DNA of 64,000 bases from Antedon mediterranea (GCF_964355755.1 NC_092676.1:13128288-13192287); one strand, 5' to 3'. Counted from the stretch's first letter, positions 24,611-38,789 are shown. Notes: generated from the sequence alone by a model not told the origin. A program made the numbers and translations.

Positions 24611-27401
24611 TTGAAACCGTTTTAGACCATTTTGAGCATTTCGATAAAACTTTTCACACAAAAACATCAAAGTGTACAAAATAGCTTCAAATCGCATTTG
24701 GAGACGTTTTAGACCATTTTGTGCATTTCGATGAAACTTGGTTACACAAAAACATCAAAGTGCTTAAAATCACATTTGAAACCGTTTTAGAGCATTTTGA
24801 GCATTTCGATAAAACTTTTCACACAAAAACATCAAAGTGTACAAAATAGCTTCAAATCACATTTGAAACCGTTTTAGACCATTTTGAGCATTTCGATAAA
24901 ACTTTTCACACAAAAACATCAAAGTGTACAGAATAGCTTCAAATCGCATTTGGAGACGTTTTAGACCATTTTGTGCATTTCGATGAAACTTGGTAACACA
25001 AAAACATCAAAGTGCTTAAAATCACATTTGAAACCGTTTTAGACCATTTTGAGCATTTCGATAAAACTTTTCACACAAAAAAATCAAAGTGCACAAAATA
25101 GCTTCAAATCGCATTTGGGGACGTTTTAGACTATTTTGTGCATTTCGAAAAAATTTGTTAACATAAAAAGACCAAAGTGTTTAGAATATCTCCAAATCGC
25201 ATTTGGAGACGTTTTAAACCATTTTGTGCATTTCGATGGAACTTGGTTACACAAAAACCTCAAAGTGCTTAAAATCACATTTAAAACCGTTTTAGAGCAT
25301 TTTTAGCATTTCGATAAAACATTTCACACAAAAACATCAAAGTGCACAAAATAGCTTCAAATCGCATTTAGAGATGTTTTAGACCATTTTGTGCATTTCG
25401 ATAAAACTTTTCACACAAAAACATCAAATTGCACAAAATAGCTTAATACCGTGTTTGAAATCATTTTAAACCATTTTGAGCATGTCGATAAAACTTTTCA
25501 CACAAAAACATCAAAGTGCACAGAATTTCTTCAAATCGCATTTAGAAACGTTTTAGACCATTTTGTGCATTTCGAAAAAATTTGTTAACATAAAAAGACC
25601 AAAGTGTTTAGAATATCTCCAAATCGCATTTGGAGACGTTTTAGACCATTTTGTGCATTTCGATGAAACTTGGTTACACAAAAACATCAAAGTGCTTAAA
25701 ATCACATTTGAAACCGTTTTAGAGCATTTTGAGCATTTCGATAAAACTTTTCACACAAAAACATCAAAGTGTACAAAATAGCTTCAAATCACATTTGAAA
25801 CCGTTTTAGACCATTTTGAGCATTTCGATAAAACTTTTCACACAAAAACATCAAAGTGTACAAAATAGCTTCAAATCGCATTTGGAGACGTTTTAGACCA
25901 TTTTGTGCATTTCGATGAAACTTGGTTACACAAAAACATCAAAGTGCTTAAAATCACATTTGAAACCGTTTTAGAGCATTTTTAGCATTTCGATAATACT
26001 TTTCACACAAAAACATCAAAGTGTACAAAATAGCTTCAAATCGCATTTGGAGACGTTTTAGACCATTTTGTGCATTTCGATGAAACTTGGTTACACAAAA
26101 ACATCAAAGTGCTTAAAATCACATTTGAAACCGTTTTAGACCATTTTGAGCATTTCGATAAAACTTTTCAGACAAAAAAATCAAAGTGCACAAAATAGCT
26201 TCAAATCGCATTTGGGGACGTTTTAGACTATTTTGTGCATTTCGAAAAAATTTGTTAACATAAAAAGACCAAAGTGTTTAGAATATCTCCAAATCGCATT
26301 TGGAGACGTTTTAAACCATTTTGTGCATTTCGATGGAACTTGGTTACACAAAAACATCAAAGTGCTTAAAATCACATTTAAAACCGTTTTAGAGCATTTT
26401 TAGCATTTCGATAAAACTTTTCACACAAAAACATCAAAGTGTACAAAATAGCTTCAAATCGCATTTAGAGAGGTTTTAGACCATTTTGTGCATTTCGATA
26501 AAACTTTTCACACAAAAACATCAAAGTGTACAAAATAGCTTCAAATTGCATTTAGAGACGTTTTAGACCATTTTGTGCATTTCGATAAAACTTTTCACAC
26601 AAAAACATCAAATTGCACAAAATCGTTTTAAACCATTTTAAATCGTTTTAAACCATTTTGAGAATGTCGATAAAACTTTTCACTAAAAACATCAAAGTGC
26701 ACAGAATAGCTTCAAATTGAATTTGGAGACGTTTTAGAGCATTTTTTGCATTTCGATAAAATGTGTTAACATAAAAAGACCAAAGTGTTTAGAATATCTT
26801 CAAATCACATTTGGAGACATTTTAGACCATTTTTTGCATTTCGATGAAACTTGGTTACACAAAAACATCAAAGTGCTTAAAATCACATTTGAAACCGTTT
26901 TAGAGCATTTTGAGCATTTCGATAAAACTTTTCACACAAAAACATCAAAGTGTACAAAATAGCTTCAAATCGCATTTAGAGACGTTTTAGACCATTTTGT
27001 GCATTTCGAAAAAATTTGTTAACATAAAAAGACCAAAGTGTTTAGAATATCTCCAAATCGCATTTGGAGACGTTTTAGACCATTTTGTGCATTTCGATGA
27101 AACTTGGTTACACAAAAACATCAAAGTGCTTAAAATCACATTTGAAACCGTTTTAGAGCATTTTTAGCATTTCGATAATACTTTTCACACAAAAACATCA
27201 AAGTGTACAAAATAGCTTCAAATCGCATTTGGAGACGTTTTAGACCATTTTGTGCATTTCGATGAAACTTGGTTACACAAAAACATGAAAGTGCTTAAAA
27301 TCACATTTGAAACCGTTTTAGACCATTTTGAGCATTTCGATAAAACTTTTCACACAAAAAAATCAAAGTGCACAAAATAGCTTCAAATCGCATTTGGAGA
27401 C
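24611..27401 (+). repeat. Block D, copy 1, with flanks
   Basis: About 25140-27200 is collinear with about 39480-41620, at offset 14,337 before and 14,425 after a single extra 88-bp monomer in the other copy. Shared rare variants are CAGAATTTC and TTTAGAAACG (25524 and 39861), CAAATTGAATTTGG (26714 and 41139) and GGAGACATTTTAG (26814 and 41239). A block C core lies at 26621. No gene is present. Confidence 0.8.
26621..26660 (+). repeat. Block C marker: 20-bp microduplication (copy 6)
   Basis: This has the same structure. It is followed by GAGAATGTCGAT and CACTAAAAAC, which are private changes absent from the homologous copy at 41046. Confidence 0.85.
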
Positions 27402-30400
27402 GTTTTAGGCTATTTTGTGCATTTTGAAAAAATTTGTTAACATAAAAAGACCAAAGTGTTTAGAATATCTCCAAATCGCATTTGGAGACGTTTTAAACCA
27501 TTTTGTGCATTTCGATGGAACTTGGTTACACAAAAACATCAAAGTGCTTAAAATCACATTTAAAACCGTTTTAGAGCATTTTGAGCATTTCGATAAAACT
27601 TTTCACACAAAAACATCAAATTGCACAAAATAGCTTAATACCGTGTTTGAAATCGTTTTAAACCATTTTGAGGATGTCGATAAAACTTTACACAAAAAAA
27701 CATCAAAGTGCACAGAATAGCTTCAAATCGCATTTGGAGACGTTTTAAACCATTTTGTGCATTTCGATAAAACTTTTCACATAAAAACAACAAAGTGTAC
27801 AAAATAGCTTCAAATCGCATTTAGAGACGTTTTAGACCATTTTGGGAATTTCGATGAAACTTGGTTACACAAATACATAAAAATGCTTAAAATCACATTT
27901 CAAACCGTTTTAGAGCATTTTGAGCATTTCGATAAAACTTTTCACACAAAAACATCAAAGTGCACAAAATAGCTTCAAATCGCATTTAGAGATGTTTTAG
28001 ACCATTTTGTGCAATTCGATAAAACTTTTCACACAAAAACATCAAATTGCACAAAATAGCTTAATATCGTGTTTGAAAACGTTTTAGATCATTTTGAGCA
28101 TGTCGATAAAACTTTTCACACAAAAACATAAAAGTGAACAGAATAGCTTCAAATTGCATTTTGAGACGTTTTAGAGCATTTTGTGCATTTCGATAAAATG
28201 TGTTAACATAAAAAGACCAAAGTGTTTAGAATATCTTCAAATCACATTTGGAGACGTACTTTAGACCATTTTTTGCATTTCGATGAAACTTGGTTACACA
28301 AAAACATCAAAGTGCTTAAAATCAAATTTAAAACCGTTTTAGAGCATTTTGAGCATTTCGATAAAACTTTTCACACAAAAACATCAAAGTGTACAAAATA
28401 GCTTCAAATCGCATTTAGAGAGGTTTTAGACCATTTTGTGCATTTCGATAAAACTTTTCACACAAAAACATCAAAGTGTACAAAATAACTTCAAATCGTA
28501 TTTAGAGACGTTTTAGACCATTTTGTGCATTTTGTTAAAACTTTTCACACAAAAACATCAAATTGCACAAAATAGCTTAATATCGTGTTTGAAAACGTTT
28601 TAAACCATTTTGAGCATGTCGATAAAACTTTTCACACAAAAATATCAAAGTGCACAGAATATCTTCAAATCGCATTTAGAGACGTTTTAGACCATTTTGT
28701 GCATTTCGAAAAAATTTGTTAACATAAAAAGACCAAAGTGTTTAGAATATCTCCAAATCGCATTTGGAGACGTTTTAGACCATTTTGTGTTTTTCGAAAA
28801 AACTTTTCACACAAAAACATCAAAGTGTACAAAATTGCTTCAAATCGCATTTGGAGACGTTTTAGACCATTTTGTGATTTTCGAAAAACTTTTCAAACAA
28901 AAACATCAAAGTGTAGAAAATTGCTTCAAATCGCAAAAAAAATGTTTTGAGAGATGTTTTAAAACAATTTTGTGCATTTCGAAAAAATTTGTTAACATAA
29001 AAAGACCAAAGTGTTTAGAATATCTCCAAATCGCATTTGGAGACGTTTTAGACCATTTTGTGCATTTCGATGACACTTGGTTACACAAAAACATCAAAGT
29101 GCTTAAAATCACATTTAAAACCGTTTTAGAGCATTTTTAGCATTTCGATAATACTTTTCACACAAAAACATCAAAGTGTACAAAATAGCTTCAAATCGCA
29201 TTTGGAGACGTTTTAGACCATTTTGTGCGTTTCGATGAATCTTGGTTACACAAAAACATCAAAGTGCTTAAAATCACATTTAAAACCGTTTTAGTGCATT
29301 TTGAGCATTTCGATAAAACTTTTCACACAAAAACATCAAATTGCACAAAATAGCTTAATATCGTGTTTGAAAACGTTTTAGACCATTTTGAGCATGTCGA
29401 TAAAACTTTTCACACAAAAACATAAAAGTGAACAGAATATCTTCAAATCGCATTTAGAGATGTTTTAGACCATTTTGTGCGTTTCGATAAAACTTCTCAC
29501 ACAAAAACATCAAATTGCACAAAATAGCTTAATATCGTGTTTGAAAACGTTTTAGACCATTTTGAGCATGTCGATAAAACTTTTCACACAAAAACATAAA
29601 AGTGCACAGAATAGCTTCAAATCGCATTTGGAGACGTTTTAGACCATTTTGTGCATTTCGAAAAAACTTTTTAACATAAAAACACCAAAGTGCTTAGAAT
29701 AGCTTCAAATCGCATTTGGAGACGTTTTAGACCTTTTTGTGCATATCGATGAAACTTGGTTACACAAAAACATCAAAGTGCTTAAAATCACATTTGAAAC
29801 CGTTTTAGAGCATTTTGAGCATTTCGATAAAACTTTTCACACAAAAACATCAAAGTGTACAAAATAGCTTCAAATCACATTTGAAACCGTTTTAGACCAT
29901 TTTGAGCATTTCGATAAAACTTTTCACACAAAAACATCAAAGTGTACAAAATAGCTTCAAATCGCATTTGGAGACGTTTTAGACCATTTTGTGCATTTCG
30001 ATGAAACTTGGTTACACAAAAACATCAAAGTGCTTAAAATTACATTTGAAAGCGTTTTAGAGCATTTTGAGCATTTCGATAATACTTTTCACACAAAAAC
30101 ATCAAAGTGTACAAAATAGCTTCAAATCGCATTTGGAGACGTTTTAGACCATTTTGTGCATTTCGATGAAACTTGGTTACACAAAAACATCAAAGTGCTT
30201 AAAATCACATTTGAAACCGTTTTAGACCATTTTGAGCGTTTCGATAAAACTTTTCACACAAATAAATCAGAGTCCACAAAATAGCTTCAAATCGCATTTG
30301 GAGACGTTTTAGACTATTTTGTGCATTTCGAAAAAATTTGTTAACATAAAAAGACCAAAGTGTTTAGAATATCTCCAAATCGCATTTGGAGACGTTTTAA

Positions 30401-30550
30401 ACCATTTTGTGCATTTCGATGGAACTTGGTTACACAAAAACATCAAAGTGCTTAAAATCACATTTAAAACCGTTTTAGAGCATTTTGAGCATTTCGATAA
30501 AACTTTTCACACAAAAACATCAAAGTGTACAAAATAGCTTCAAATCGCAT
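27402..30550 (+). repeat. Block A, copy 4 (rearranged)
   Basis: 27402 to about 29120 follows copy 3 from 20953 with a 2-bp insertion near 28258 (GACGTACTTTAG) and a 12-bp net insertion near 28936. Around 29125 the 86-bp monomer is replaced by the TTTTTAGC/ATAATAC form. About two monomers are added near 29340-29510 (type V, then a GTGAACAGAATATC copy). The marker transitional monomer lies near 29659. Confidence 0.78.
28921..28970. other. Unique local rearrangement in a monomer
   Basis: Where sister copies read CGCATTTAGAGATGTTTTAG, this copy has an eight-A run, two ATGTTTT motifs and GTTTTAAAAC, with a net gain of 12 bases. It removes an in-frame TAG and leaves a 147-codon open frame across 28697-29140. 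I see nothing else to suggest that the frame is used. It is a good single-copy landmark. Confidence 0.8.
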
Positions 30551-31828
30551 TTAGAGAGGTTTTAGACCATTTTGTGCATTTTTATAAAACTTTTCACACA
30601 AAAACATCAAATTGCACAAAATAGCTTAATACCATGTTTGAAATCGTTTTAAACCATTTTGAGCATGTCGATAAAACTTTTCACAAAAAAACATCAAAGT
30701 GCACAGAATAGCTTCAAATCGCATTTGGAGACGTTTTAAACCATTTTGTGCATTTCGATAAAACTTTTCACATAAAAACATCAAAGTGTACAAAATAGCT
30801 TCAAATCGCATTTAGAGACGTTTTAGACCATTTTGGGCATTTCGATGAAACTTGGTTACACAAATACATAAAAGTGCTTAAAATCACATTTAAAACCGTT
30901 TTAGAGCATTTTGAGCATTTCGATAAAACTTTTCACACAAAAACATCAAAGTGTACAAAATAGCTTCAAATCACATTTGAAACCGTTTTAGACCATTTTG
31001 AGCATTTCGATAAAACTTTTCACACAAAAACATCAAAGTGTACAAAATAGCTTCAAATCGCATTTGGAGACGTTTTAGACCATTTTGTGTATTTCGATGA
31101 AACTTGGTTACACAAAAACATCAAAGTGCTTAAAATCACATTTGAAACCGTTTTAGAGCATTTTTAGCATTTCGATAATACTTTTCACACAAAAACATCA
31201 AAGTGTACAAAATAGCTTCAAATCGCATTTGGAGACGTTTTAGACCATTTTGTGCATTTCGATGAAACTTGGTTACACAAAAACATCAAAGTGCTTAAAA
31301 TCACATTTGAAACCGTTTTAGACCATTTTGAGCATTTCGATAAAACTTTTCAGACAAAAAAATCAAAGTGCACAAAATAGCTTCAAATCGCATTTGGAGA
31401 CGTTTTAGACTATTTTGTGCATTTCGAAAAAATTTGTTAACATAAAAAGACCAAAGTGTTTAGAATATCTCCAAATCGCATTTAGAGACGTTTTAGACCA
31501 TTTTGGGCATTTCGATGGAACTTGGTTACACAAAAACATCAAAGTGCTTAAAATCACATTTAAAACCGTTTTAGAGCATTTTGAGCATTTCGATAAAACT
31601 TTTCACACAAAAACATCAAAGTGTACAATATAGCTTCAAATCGCATTTAGAGAGGTTTTAGACCATTTTGTGCATTTCGATAAATCTTTTCACACAAAAA
31701 CATCAAAGTGTACAAAATAACTTCAAATCGTATTTAGAGACGTTTTAGACCATTTTGTGCATTTTGATAAAACTTTTCACACAAAAACATCAAATTGCAC
31801 AAAATAGCTTAATATCGTGTTTGAAAAC

Positions 31829-31915
31829 GTTTTAAACCATTTTGAGCATGTCGATAAAACTTTTCACACAAAAACATCAAATTGCACAAAATAGCTTAAT
31901 ATCGTGTTTGAAAAC
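31829..31915 (+). repeat. IV/V hybrid monomer, product of single-monomer exchange
   Basis: This 87-bp unit starts as type IV (GTTTTAAACC, GCATGTCGAT) and ends as type V (CAAATTGCAC, CTTAATATCG). The next monomer (31916) is a normal type IV. The hybrid joint lies within the shared CACACAAAAACATC stretch, as expected for an unequal exchange of one monomer. Confidence 0.8.
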
Positions 31916-32005
31916 GTTTTAAACCATTTTGAGCATGTCGATAAAACTTTTCACACAAAAATATCAAAGTGCACAGAATATCTTCAAATCGCATTTAGAG
32001 ACGTT

Positions 32006-32735
32006 TTAGACCATTTTGTGCATTTCGAAAAAATTTGTTAACATAAAAAGACCAAAGTGTTTAGAATATCTCCAAATCGCATTTGGAGACGTTTTAGACC
32101 ATTTTGTGCATTTCAATGAAACTTGGTTACACAAAAACATCAAAGTGCTTAAAATCACATTTGAAACCGTTTTAGAGCATTTTTAGCATTTCGATAATAC
32201 TTTTCACACAAAAACATCAAAGTGTACAAAATAGCTTCAAATCGCATTTGGAGACGTTTTAGACCATTTTGTGCATTTCGATGAAACTTGGTTACACAAA
32301 AACATCAAAGTGCTTAAAATCACATTTGAAACCGTTTTAGACCATTTTGAGCATTTCGATAAAACTTTTCACACAAAAAAATCAAAGTGCACAAAATAGC
32401 TTCAAATCGCATTTGGAGACGTTTTAGACTATTTTGTGCATTTCGAAAAAATTTGTTAACATAAAAAGATCAAAGTGTTTAGAATAACTCCAAATCGCAT
32501 TTGGAGACGTTTTAAACCATTTTGTGCATTTCGATGGAACTTGGTTACACAAAAACATCAAAGTGCTTAAAATCACATTTAAAACCGTTTTAGAGCATTT
32601 TGAGCATTTCGATAAAACTTTCACACAAAAACATCAAAGTGTACAAAATAGCTTCAAATCGCATTTAGAGAGGTTTTAGACCATTTTGTGCATTTCGATA
32701 AAACTTTTCACACAAAAACATCAAAGTGTACAAAA
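32006..32735 (+). repeat. Block F, copy 2
   Basis: This is the partner of 14860-15590 at an offset of 17,146 bp. One T is missing near 32622 (AAACTTTCACAC), so the offset shifts by one after that point. Confidence 0.75.
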
Positions 32736-35020
32736 TTCCTTCAAATCGCATTTGGAGACGTTTTAGACCATTTTGTGATTTTCGAAAAACTTTTCACACA
32801 AAAACATCAAAGTGTAGAAAATTGCTTCAAATCGCATTTAGAGATGTTTTAGAGCATTTTGTGCATTTCGAAAAAATTTGTTAACATAAAAAGACCAAAG
32901 TGTTTAGAATATCTCCAAATCGCATTTGGAGACGTTTTAGACCATTTTGTGCATTTCGATGACACTTGGTTACACAAAAACATCAAAGTGCTTAAAATCA
33001 CATTTAAAACCGTTTTAGAGCGTTTTGAGCATTTCGATAAACTTTTCAAACAAAAACATCAAAGTGTACAAAATAGCTTCAAATCGTATTTGGAGACGTT
33101 TTAGACCATTTTGTGCGTTTCGATGAATCTTGGTTACACAAAAACATCAAAGTGCTTAAAATCAAATTTAAAACCGTTTTAGTGCATTTTGAGCATTTCG
33201 ATAAAACTTTTCACACAAAAACATCAAAGTGCACAAAATAGCTTCAAATCGCATTTAGAGATGTTTTAGACCATTTTGTGCGTTTCGATAAAACTTTTCA
33301 CACAAAAACATCAAATTGCACAAAATAGCTTAATATCGTGTTTGAAAACGTTTTAGACCATTTTGAGCATGTCGATAAAACTTTTCACACAAAAACATAA
33401 AAGTGCACAGAATAGCTTCAAATCGCATTTGGAGACGTTTTAAACCATTTTGTGCATTTCGAAAAAAACTTTTTAACATAAAAACACCAAAGTGCTTAGA
33501 ATAGCTTCAAATCGCATTTGGAGACGTTTTAGACCATTTTGTGCATTTCGATGAAACTTGGTTACACAAAAACATCAAAGTGCTTAAAATCACATTTGAA
33601 ACCGTTTTAGAGCATTTTGAGCATTTCGATAAAACTTTTCACACAAAAACATCAAAGTGTACAAAATAGCTTCAAATCACATTTGAAACCGTTTTAGACC
33701 ATTTTGAGCATTTCGATAAAACTTTTCACACAAAAACATCAAAGTGTACAAAATAGCTTCAAATCGCATTTGGAGACGTTTTAGACCATTTTGTGCATTT
33801 CGATGAAACTTGGTTACACAAAAACATCAAAGTGCTTAAATCACATTTGAAACCGTTTTAGACCATTTTGAGCGTTTTGATAAAACTTTTCACACAAATA
33901 AATCAGAGTGCACAAAATAGCTTCAAATCGCATTTGGAGACGTTTTAGACTATTTTGTGCATTTCGAAAAAATTTGTTAACATAAAAAGACCAAAGTGTT
34001 TAGAATATCTCCAAATCGCATTTGGAGACGTTTTAAACCATTTTGTGCATTTCGATGGAACTTGGTTACACAAAAACATCAAAGTGCTTAAAATCACATT
34101 TAAAACCGTTTTAGAGCATTTTGAGCATTTCGATAAAACTTTTCACACAAAAACATCAAAGTGTACAAAATAGCTTCAAATCGCATTTAGAGACGTTTTA
34201 GACCATTTTGTGCATTTTGATAAAACTTTTCACACAAAAACATCAAATTGCACAAAATAGCTTAATATTGTGTTTGAAAACGTTTTAAACCATTTTGAGC
34301 ATGTCGATAAAACTTTTCACACAAAAATATCAAAGTGCCCAGAATATCTTCAAATCGCATTTAGAGACGTTTTAGACCATTTTGTGCATTTCGAAAAAAT
34401 TTGTTAACATAAAAAGACCAAAGTGTTTAGATTATCTCCAAATCGCATTTGGAGACGTTTTAGACCATTTTGTGTTTTTCGAAAAAACTTTTCACACAAA
34501 AACATCAAAGTGTACAAAATTGCTTCAAATCGCATTTAGAGAGGTTTTAGACCATTTTGTGCATTTCGATAAAACTTTTCACACAAAAACATCAAAGTGC
34601 ACAGAATATCTTAATACCGTGTCTGAAATCGTTTTAAACCATTTTGAGCATGTCGATAAAACTTTTCACACAAAAACATCAAAGTGCACAGAATATCTTC
34701 AAATCGCATTTAGAGACGTTTTAGACCATTTTGTGCATTTCGAAAAAATTTGTTAACATAAAAAGACCAAAGTGTTTAGAATATCTCCAAATCGCATTTG
34801 GAGACGTTTTAGACCATTTTGTGCATTTCGATGAAACTTGGTTACACAAAAACATCAAAGTGCTTAAAATCACATTTGAAACCGTTTTAGAGCATTTTGA
34901 GCATTTCGATAAAACTTTTCACACAAAAACATCAAAGTGTACAAAATAGCTTCAAATCACATTTGAAACCGTTTTAGACCATTTTGAGCATTTCGATAAA
35001 ACTTTTCACACAAAAACATC
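32736..35020 (+). repeat. Block A, copy 5 (5' truncated)
   Basis: It begins inside block A at the CCTTCAAATCGCATTTGG monomer and follows copy 3 at offset 10,352, and copy 6 at offset 16,884. It includes an extra A near 33468 and one A missing near 33840 (GCTTAAATCACA). It leaves the block near 35021, where CATCAAAGTG is followed by CTTAAAATC instead of TACAAAATAG. Confidence 0.82.
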
Positions 35021-37528
35021 AAAGTGCTTAAAATCACATTTGAAACCGTTTTAGACCATTTTGAGCATTTCGATAAAACTTTTCACACAAAAAAATCAAA
35101 GTGCACAAAATAGCTTCAAATCGCATTTGGAGACGTTTTAGACTATTTTGTGCATTTTGAAAAAATTTGTTAACATAAAAAGACCAAAGTGTTTAGAATA
35201 TCTCCAAATCGCATTTGGAGACGTTTTAAACCATTTTGTGCATTTCGATGGAACTTGGTTACACAAAAACATCAAAGTGCTTAAAATCACATTTAAAACC
35301 GTTTTAGAGCATTTTGAGCATTTCGATAAAACTTTTCACACAAAAACATCAAAGTGTACAAAATAGCTTCAAATCGCATTTAGAGAGGTTTTAGACCATT
35401 TTGTGCATTTCGATAAAACTTTTCACACAAAAACATCAAAGTGAACAAAATAGCTTCAAATCGCATTTAGAGACGTTTTAGACCATTTTGTGCATTTCGA
35501 TAAAACTTTTCACACAAAAACATCAAATTGCACAAAATAGCTTAATACCGTGTTTGAAATCGTTTTAAACCATTTTGAGCATGTCGATAAAACTTTTCAC
35601 AAAAAAACATCAAAGTGCACAGAATAGCTTCAAATCGCATTTGGAGACGTTTTAAACCATTTTGAGCATTTCAATAAAACTTTTCACACAAAAACATCAA
35701 AGTGTACAAAATAGCTTCAAATCGCATTTAGAGAGGTTTTAGACCATTTTGTGCATTTCGATAAAACTTTTCACACAAAAACATCAAATTGCACAAAATA
35801 GCTTAATATCGTGTTTGAAAACGTTTTAAACCATTTTGAGCATGTCGATAAAACTTTTCACACAAAAATATCAAAGCGCACAGAATATCTTCAAATCGCA
35901 TTTAGAGACGTTTTAGACCATTTTGTGCATTTCGAAAAAATTTGTTAACATAAAAAGACCAAAGTGTTTAGAATATCTCCAAATCGCATTTGGAGACGTT
36001 TTAGACCATTTTGTGCATTTCGATGAAACTTGGTTACACAAAAACATCAAAGTGCTTAAAATCACATTTAAAACCGTTTTAGAGCGTTTTGAGCATTTCG
36101 ATAAACTTTTCACACAAAAACATCAAAGTGCACAAAACAGCTTCAAATCGCATTTAGAGATGTTTTAGACCATTTTGTGCATTTCGATAAAACTTTTCAC
36201 ACAAAAACATCAAATTGCACAAAATAGCTTAATACCGTGTTTGAAATCGTTTTAAACCATTTTGAGCATGTCGATAAAACTTTTCACACAAAAACATCAA
36301 AGTGTACAAAATAGCTTCAAATCGCATTTAGAGAGGTTTTAGACCATTTTGTGCATTTCGATAAAACTTTTCACACAAAAACATCAAAGTGTACAAAATA
36401 GCTTCAAATCGCATTTGGAGACGTTTTAGACCATTTTGTGCATTTCGATGAAACTTGGTAACACAAAAACATCAAAGTGCTTAAAATTACATTTGAAAGC
36501 GTTTTAGAGCATTTTGAGCATTTCGATAATACTTTTCACACAAAAACATCAAAGTGTACAAAATAGCTTCAAATCGCATTTGGAGACGTTTTAGACCATT
36601 TTGTGCATTTCGATGAAACTTGGTTACACAAAAACATCAAAGTGCTTAAAATCACATTTGAAACCGTTTTAGACCATTTTGAGCGTTTCGATAAAACTTT
36701 TCACACAAAAACATCAAAGTGCACAAAATAGCTTCAAATCGCATTTGGAGACGTTTTAGACTATTTTGTGCATTTCGAAAAAATTTGTTAACATAAAAAG
36801 ACCAAAGTGTTTAGAATATCTCCAAATCGCATTTGGAGACGTTTTAAACCATTTTGTGCATTTCGATGGAACTTGGTTACACAAAAACATCAAAGTGCTT
36901 AAAATCACATTTAAAACCGTTTTAGAGCATTTTGAGCATTTCGATAAAACTTTTCACACAAAAACATCAAAGTGTACAAAATAGCTTCAAATCGCATTTA
37001 GAGACGTTTTAGACCATTTTGTGCATTTTGTTAAAACTTTTCACACAAAAACATCAAATTGCACAAAATAGCTTAATATTGTGTTTGAAAACGTTTTAAA
37101 CCATTTTGAGCATGTCGATAAAACTTTTCACACAAAAATATCAAAGTGCCCAGAATATCTTCAAATCACATTTAGAGACGTTTTAGACCATTTTGTGCAT
37201 TTCGAAAAAATTTGTAAACATAAAAAGACCAAAGTGTTTAGATTATCTCCAAATCGCATTTGGAGACGTTTTAGACCATTTTGTGTTTTTCGAAAAAACT
37301 TTTCACACAAAAACATCAAAGTGTACAAAATTGCTTCAAATCGCATTTAGAGAGGTTTTAGACCATTTTGTGGATTTCGATAAAACTTTTCACACAAAAA
37401 CATCAAAGTGCACAGAATATCTTAATACCGTGTCTGAAATCGTTTTAAACCATTTTGAGCATGTCGATAAAACTTTTCACACAAAAACATCAAAGTGCAC
37501 AGAATATCTTCAAATCGCATTTAGAGAC
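35021..37528 (+). repeat. Block B, copy 2
   Basis: 35135 to about 36640 is collinear with 44965-46470 (offset 9,830). About 36430-37180 is collinear with 48720-49470 (offset 12,289). The private CAAAGCGCAC variant is at 35874, AAAATTACATTTGAAAGCG near 36483, and 427 + 349 bp multimers start at 36753. The type III copy near 37213 has GTAAAC, so its HpaI site is lost. Confidence 0.82.
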
Positions 37529-38789
37529 GTTTTAGACCATTTTGTGCATTTCGAAAAAATTTGTTAACATAAAAAGACCAAAGTGTTTAGAATATCTCCA
37601 AATCGCATTTGGAGACGTTTTAGACCATTTTGTGCATTTCGATGAAACTTGGTTACACAAAAACATCAAAGTGCTTAAAATCACATTTGAAACCGTTTTA
37701 GAGCATTTTGAGCATTTCGATAAAACTTTTCACACAAAAACATCAAAGTGTACAAAATAGCTTCAAATCACATTTGAAACCGTTTTAGACCATTTTGAGC
37801 ATTTCGATAAAACTTTTCACACAAAAACATCAAAGTGTACAAAATAGCTTCAAATCGCATTTGGAGACGTTTTAGACCATTTTGTGCATTTCGATGAAAC
37901 TTGGTTACACAAAAACATCAAAGTGCTTAAAATCACATTTGAAACCGTTTTAGAGCATTTTTAGCATTTCGATAATACTTTTCACACAAAAACATCAAAG
38001 TGTACAAAATAGCTTCAAATCGCATTTGGAGACGTTTTAGACCATTTTGTGCATTTCGATGAAACTTGGTAACACAAAAACATCAAAGTGCTTAAAATCA
38101 CATTTGAAACCGTTTTAGACCATTTTGAGCATTTCGATAAAACTGTTCACACAAAAAAATCAAAGTGCACAAAATAGCTTCAAATCGCATTTGGGGACGT
38201 TTTAGACTATTTTGTGCATTTCGAAAAAATTTGTTAACATAAAAAGACCAAAGTGTTTAGAATATCTCCAAATCGCATTTGGAGACGTTTTAAACCATTT
38301 TGTGCATTTCGATGGAACTTGGTTACACAAAAACATCAAAGTGCTTAAAATCACATTTAAAACCGTTTTAGAGCATTTTTAGCATTTCGATAAAACATTT
38401 CACACAAAAACATCAAAGTGCACAAAATAGCTTCAAATCGCATTTAGAGACGTTTTAGACCATTTTGTGCATTTCGATGAAACTTGGTTACACAAAAACA
38501 TCAAAGTGCTTAAAATCACATTTAAAACCGTTTTAGAGCGTTTTGAGCATTTCGATAAACTTTTTACAAAAAAACATCAAAGTGCACAAAATAGCTTCAA
38601 ATCGCATTTAGAGATGTTTTAGACCATTTTGTGCATTTCGATAAAACTTTTCACACAAAAACATCAAATTGCACAAAATAGCTTAATACCGTGTTTGAAA
38701 TCATTTTAAACCATTTTGAGCATGTCGATAAAACTTTTCACACAAAAACATCAAAGTGCACAGAATATCTTCAAATCGCATTTAGAGAC
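37529..38789 (+). repeat. 1,261-bp tandem duplication, copy 1
   Basis: It runs from the type III start at 37529 to the next equivalent start at 38790. It shares two private variants with copy 2 at exactly 1,261 bp: CTTGGTAACAC (38065 and 39326) and AAACTGTTCAC (38141 and 39402). Confidence 0.85.

Larger units (their letters stand above)
30551..32735 (+). repeat. Mixed satellite segment ending in block F copy 2
   Basis: It starts block B-like (30626-30811), then has a GGGCATTTCGATGAAAC monomer near 30835 as in block A. Type II/VI pairs and a type III at 31402 follow. A duplicated hybrid monomer lies near 31829, and block F copy 2 runs from about 32006. The join to block A copy 5 is near 32735, where GTACAAAATTCC replaces GTACAAAATAGC. 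No gene is present. Confidence 0.78.

Noticed and set aside
28697-29140. Longest open frame (147 codons), and recurring 72-, 81-, 84- and 124-codon plus-strand frames
   Set aside because: The plus-strand frames I checked start at TTG or GTG, not ATG. They translate the same 29-residue repeat that any 87-bp satellite without in-phase stops would give, overlap other frames on both strands, and vary with monomer order. The longest one exists only because a local 12-bp insertion removed a TAG. I see no promoter, splice signal or codon bias.
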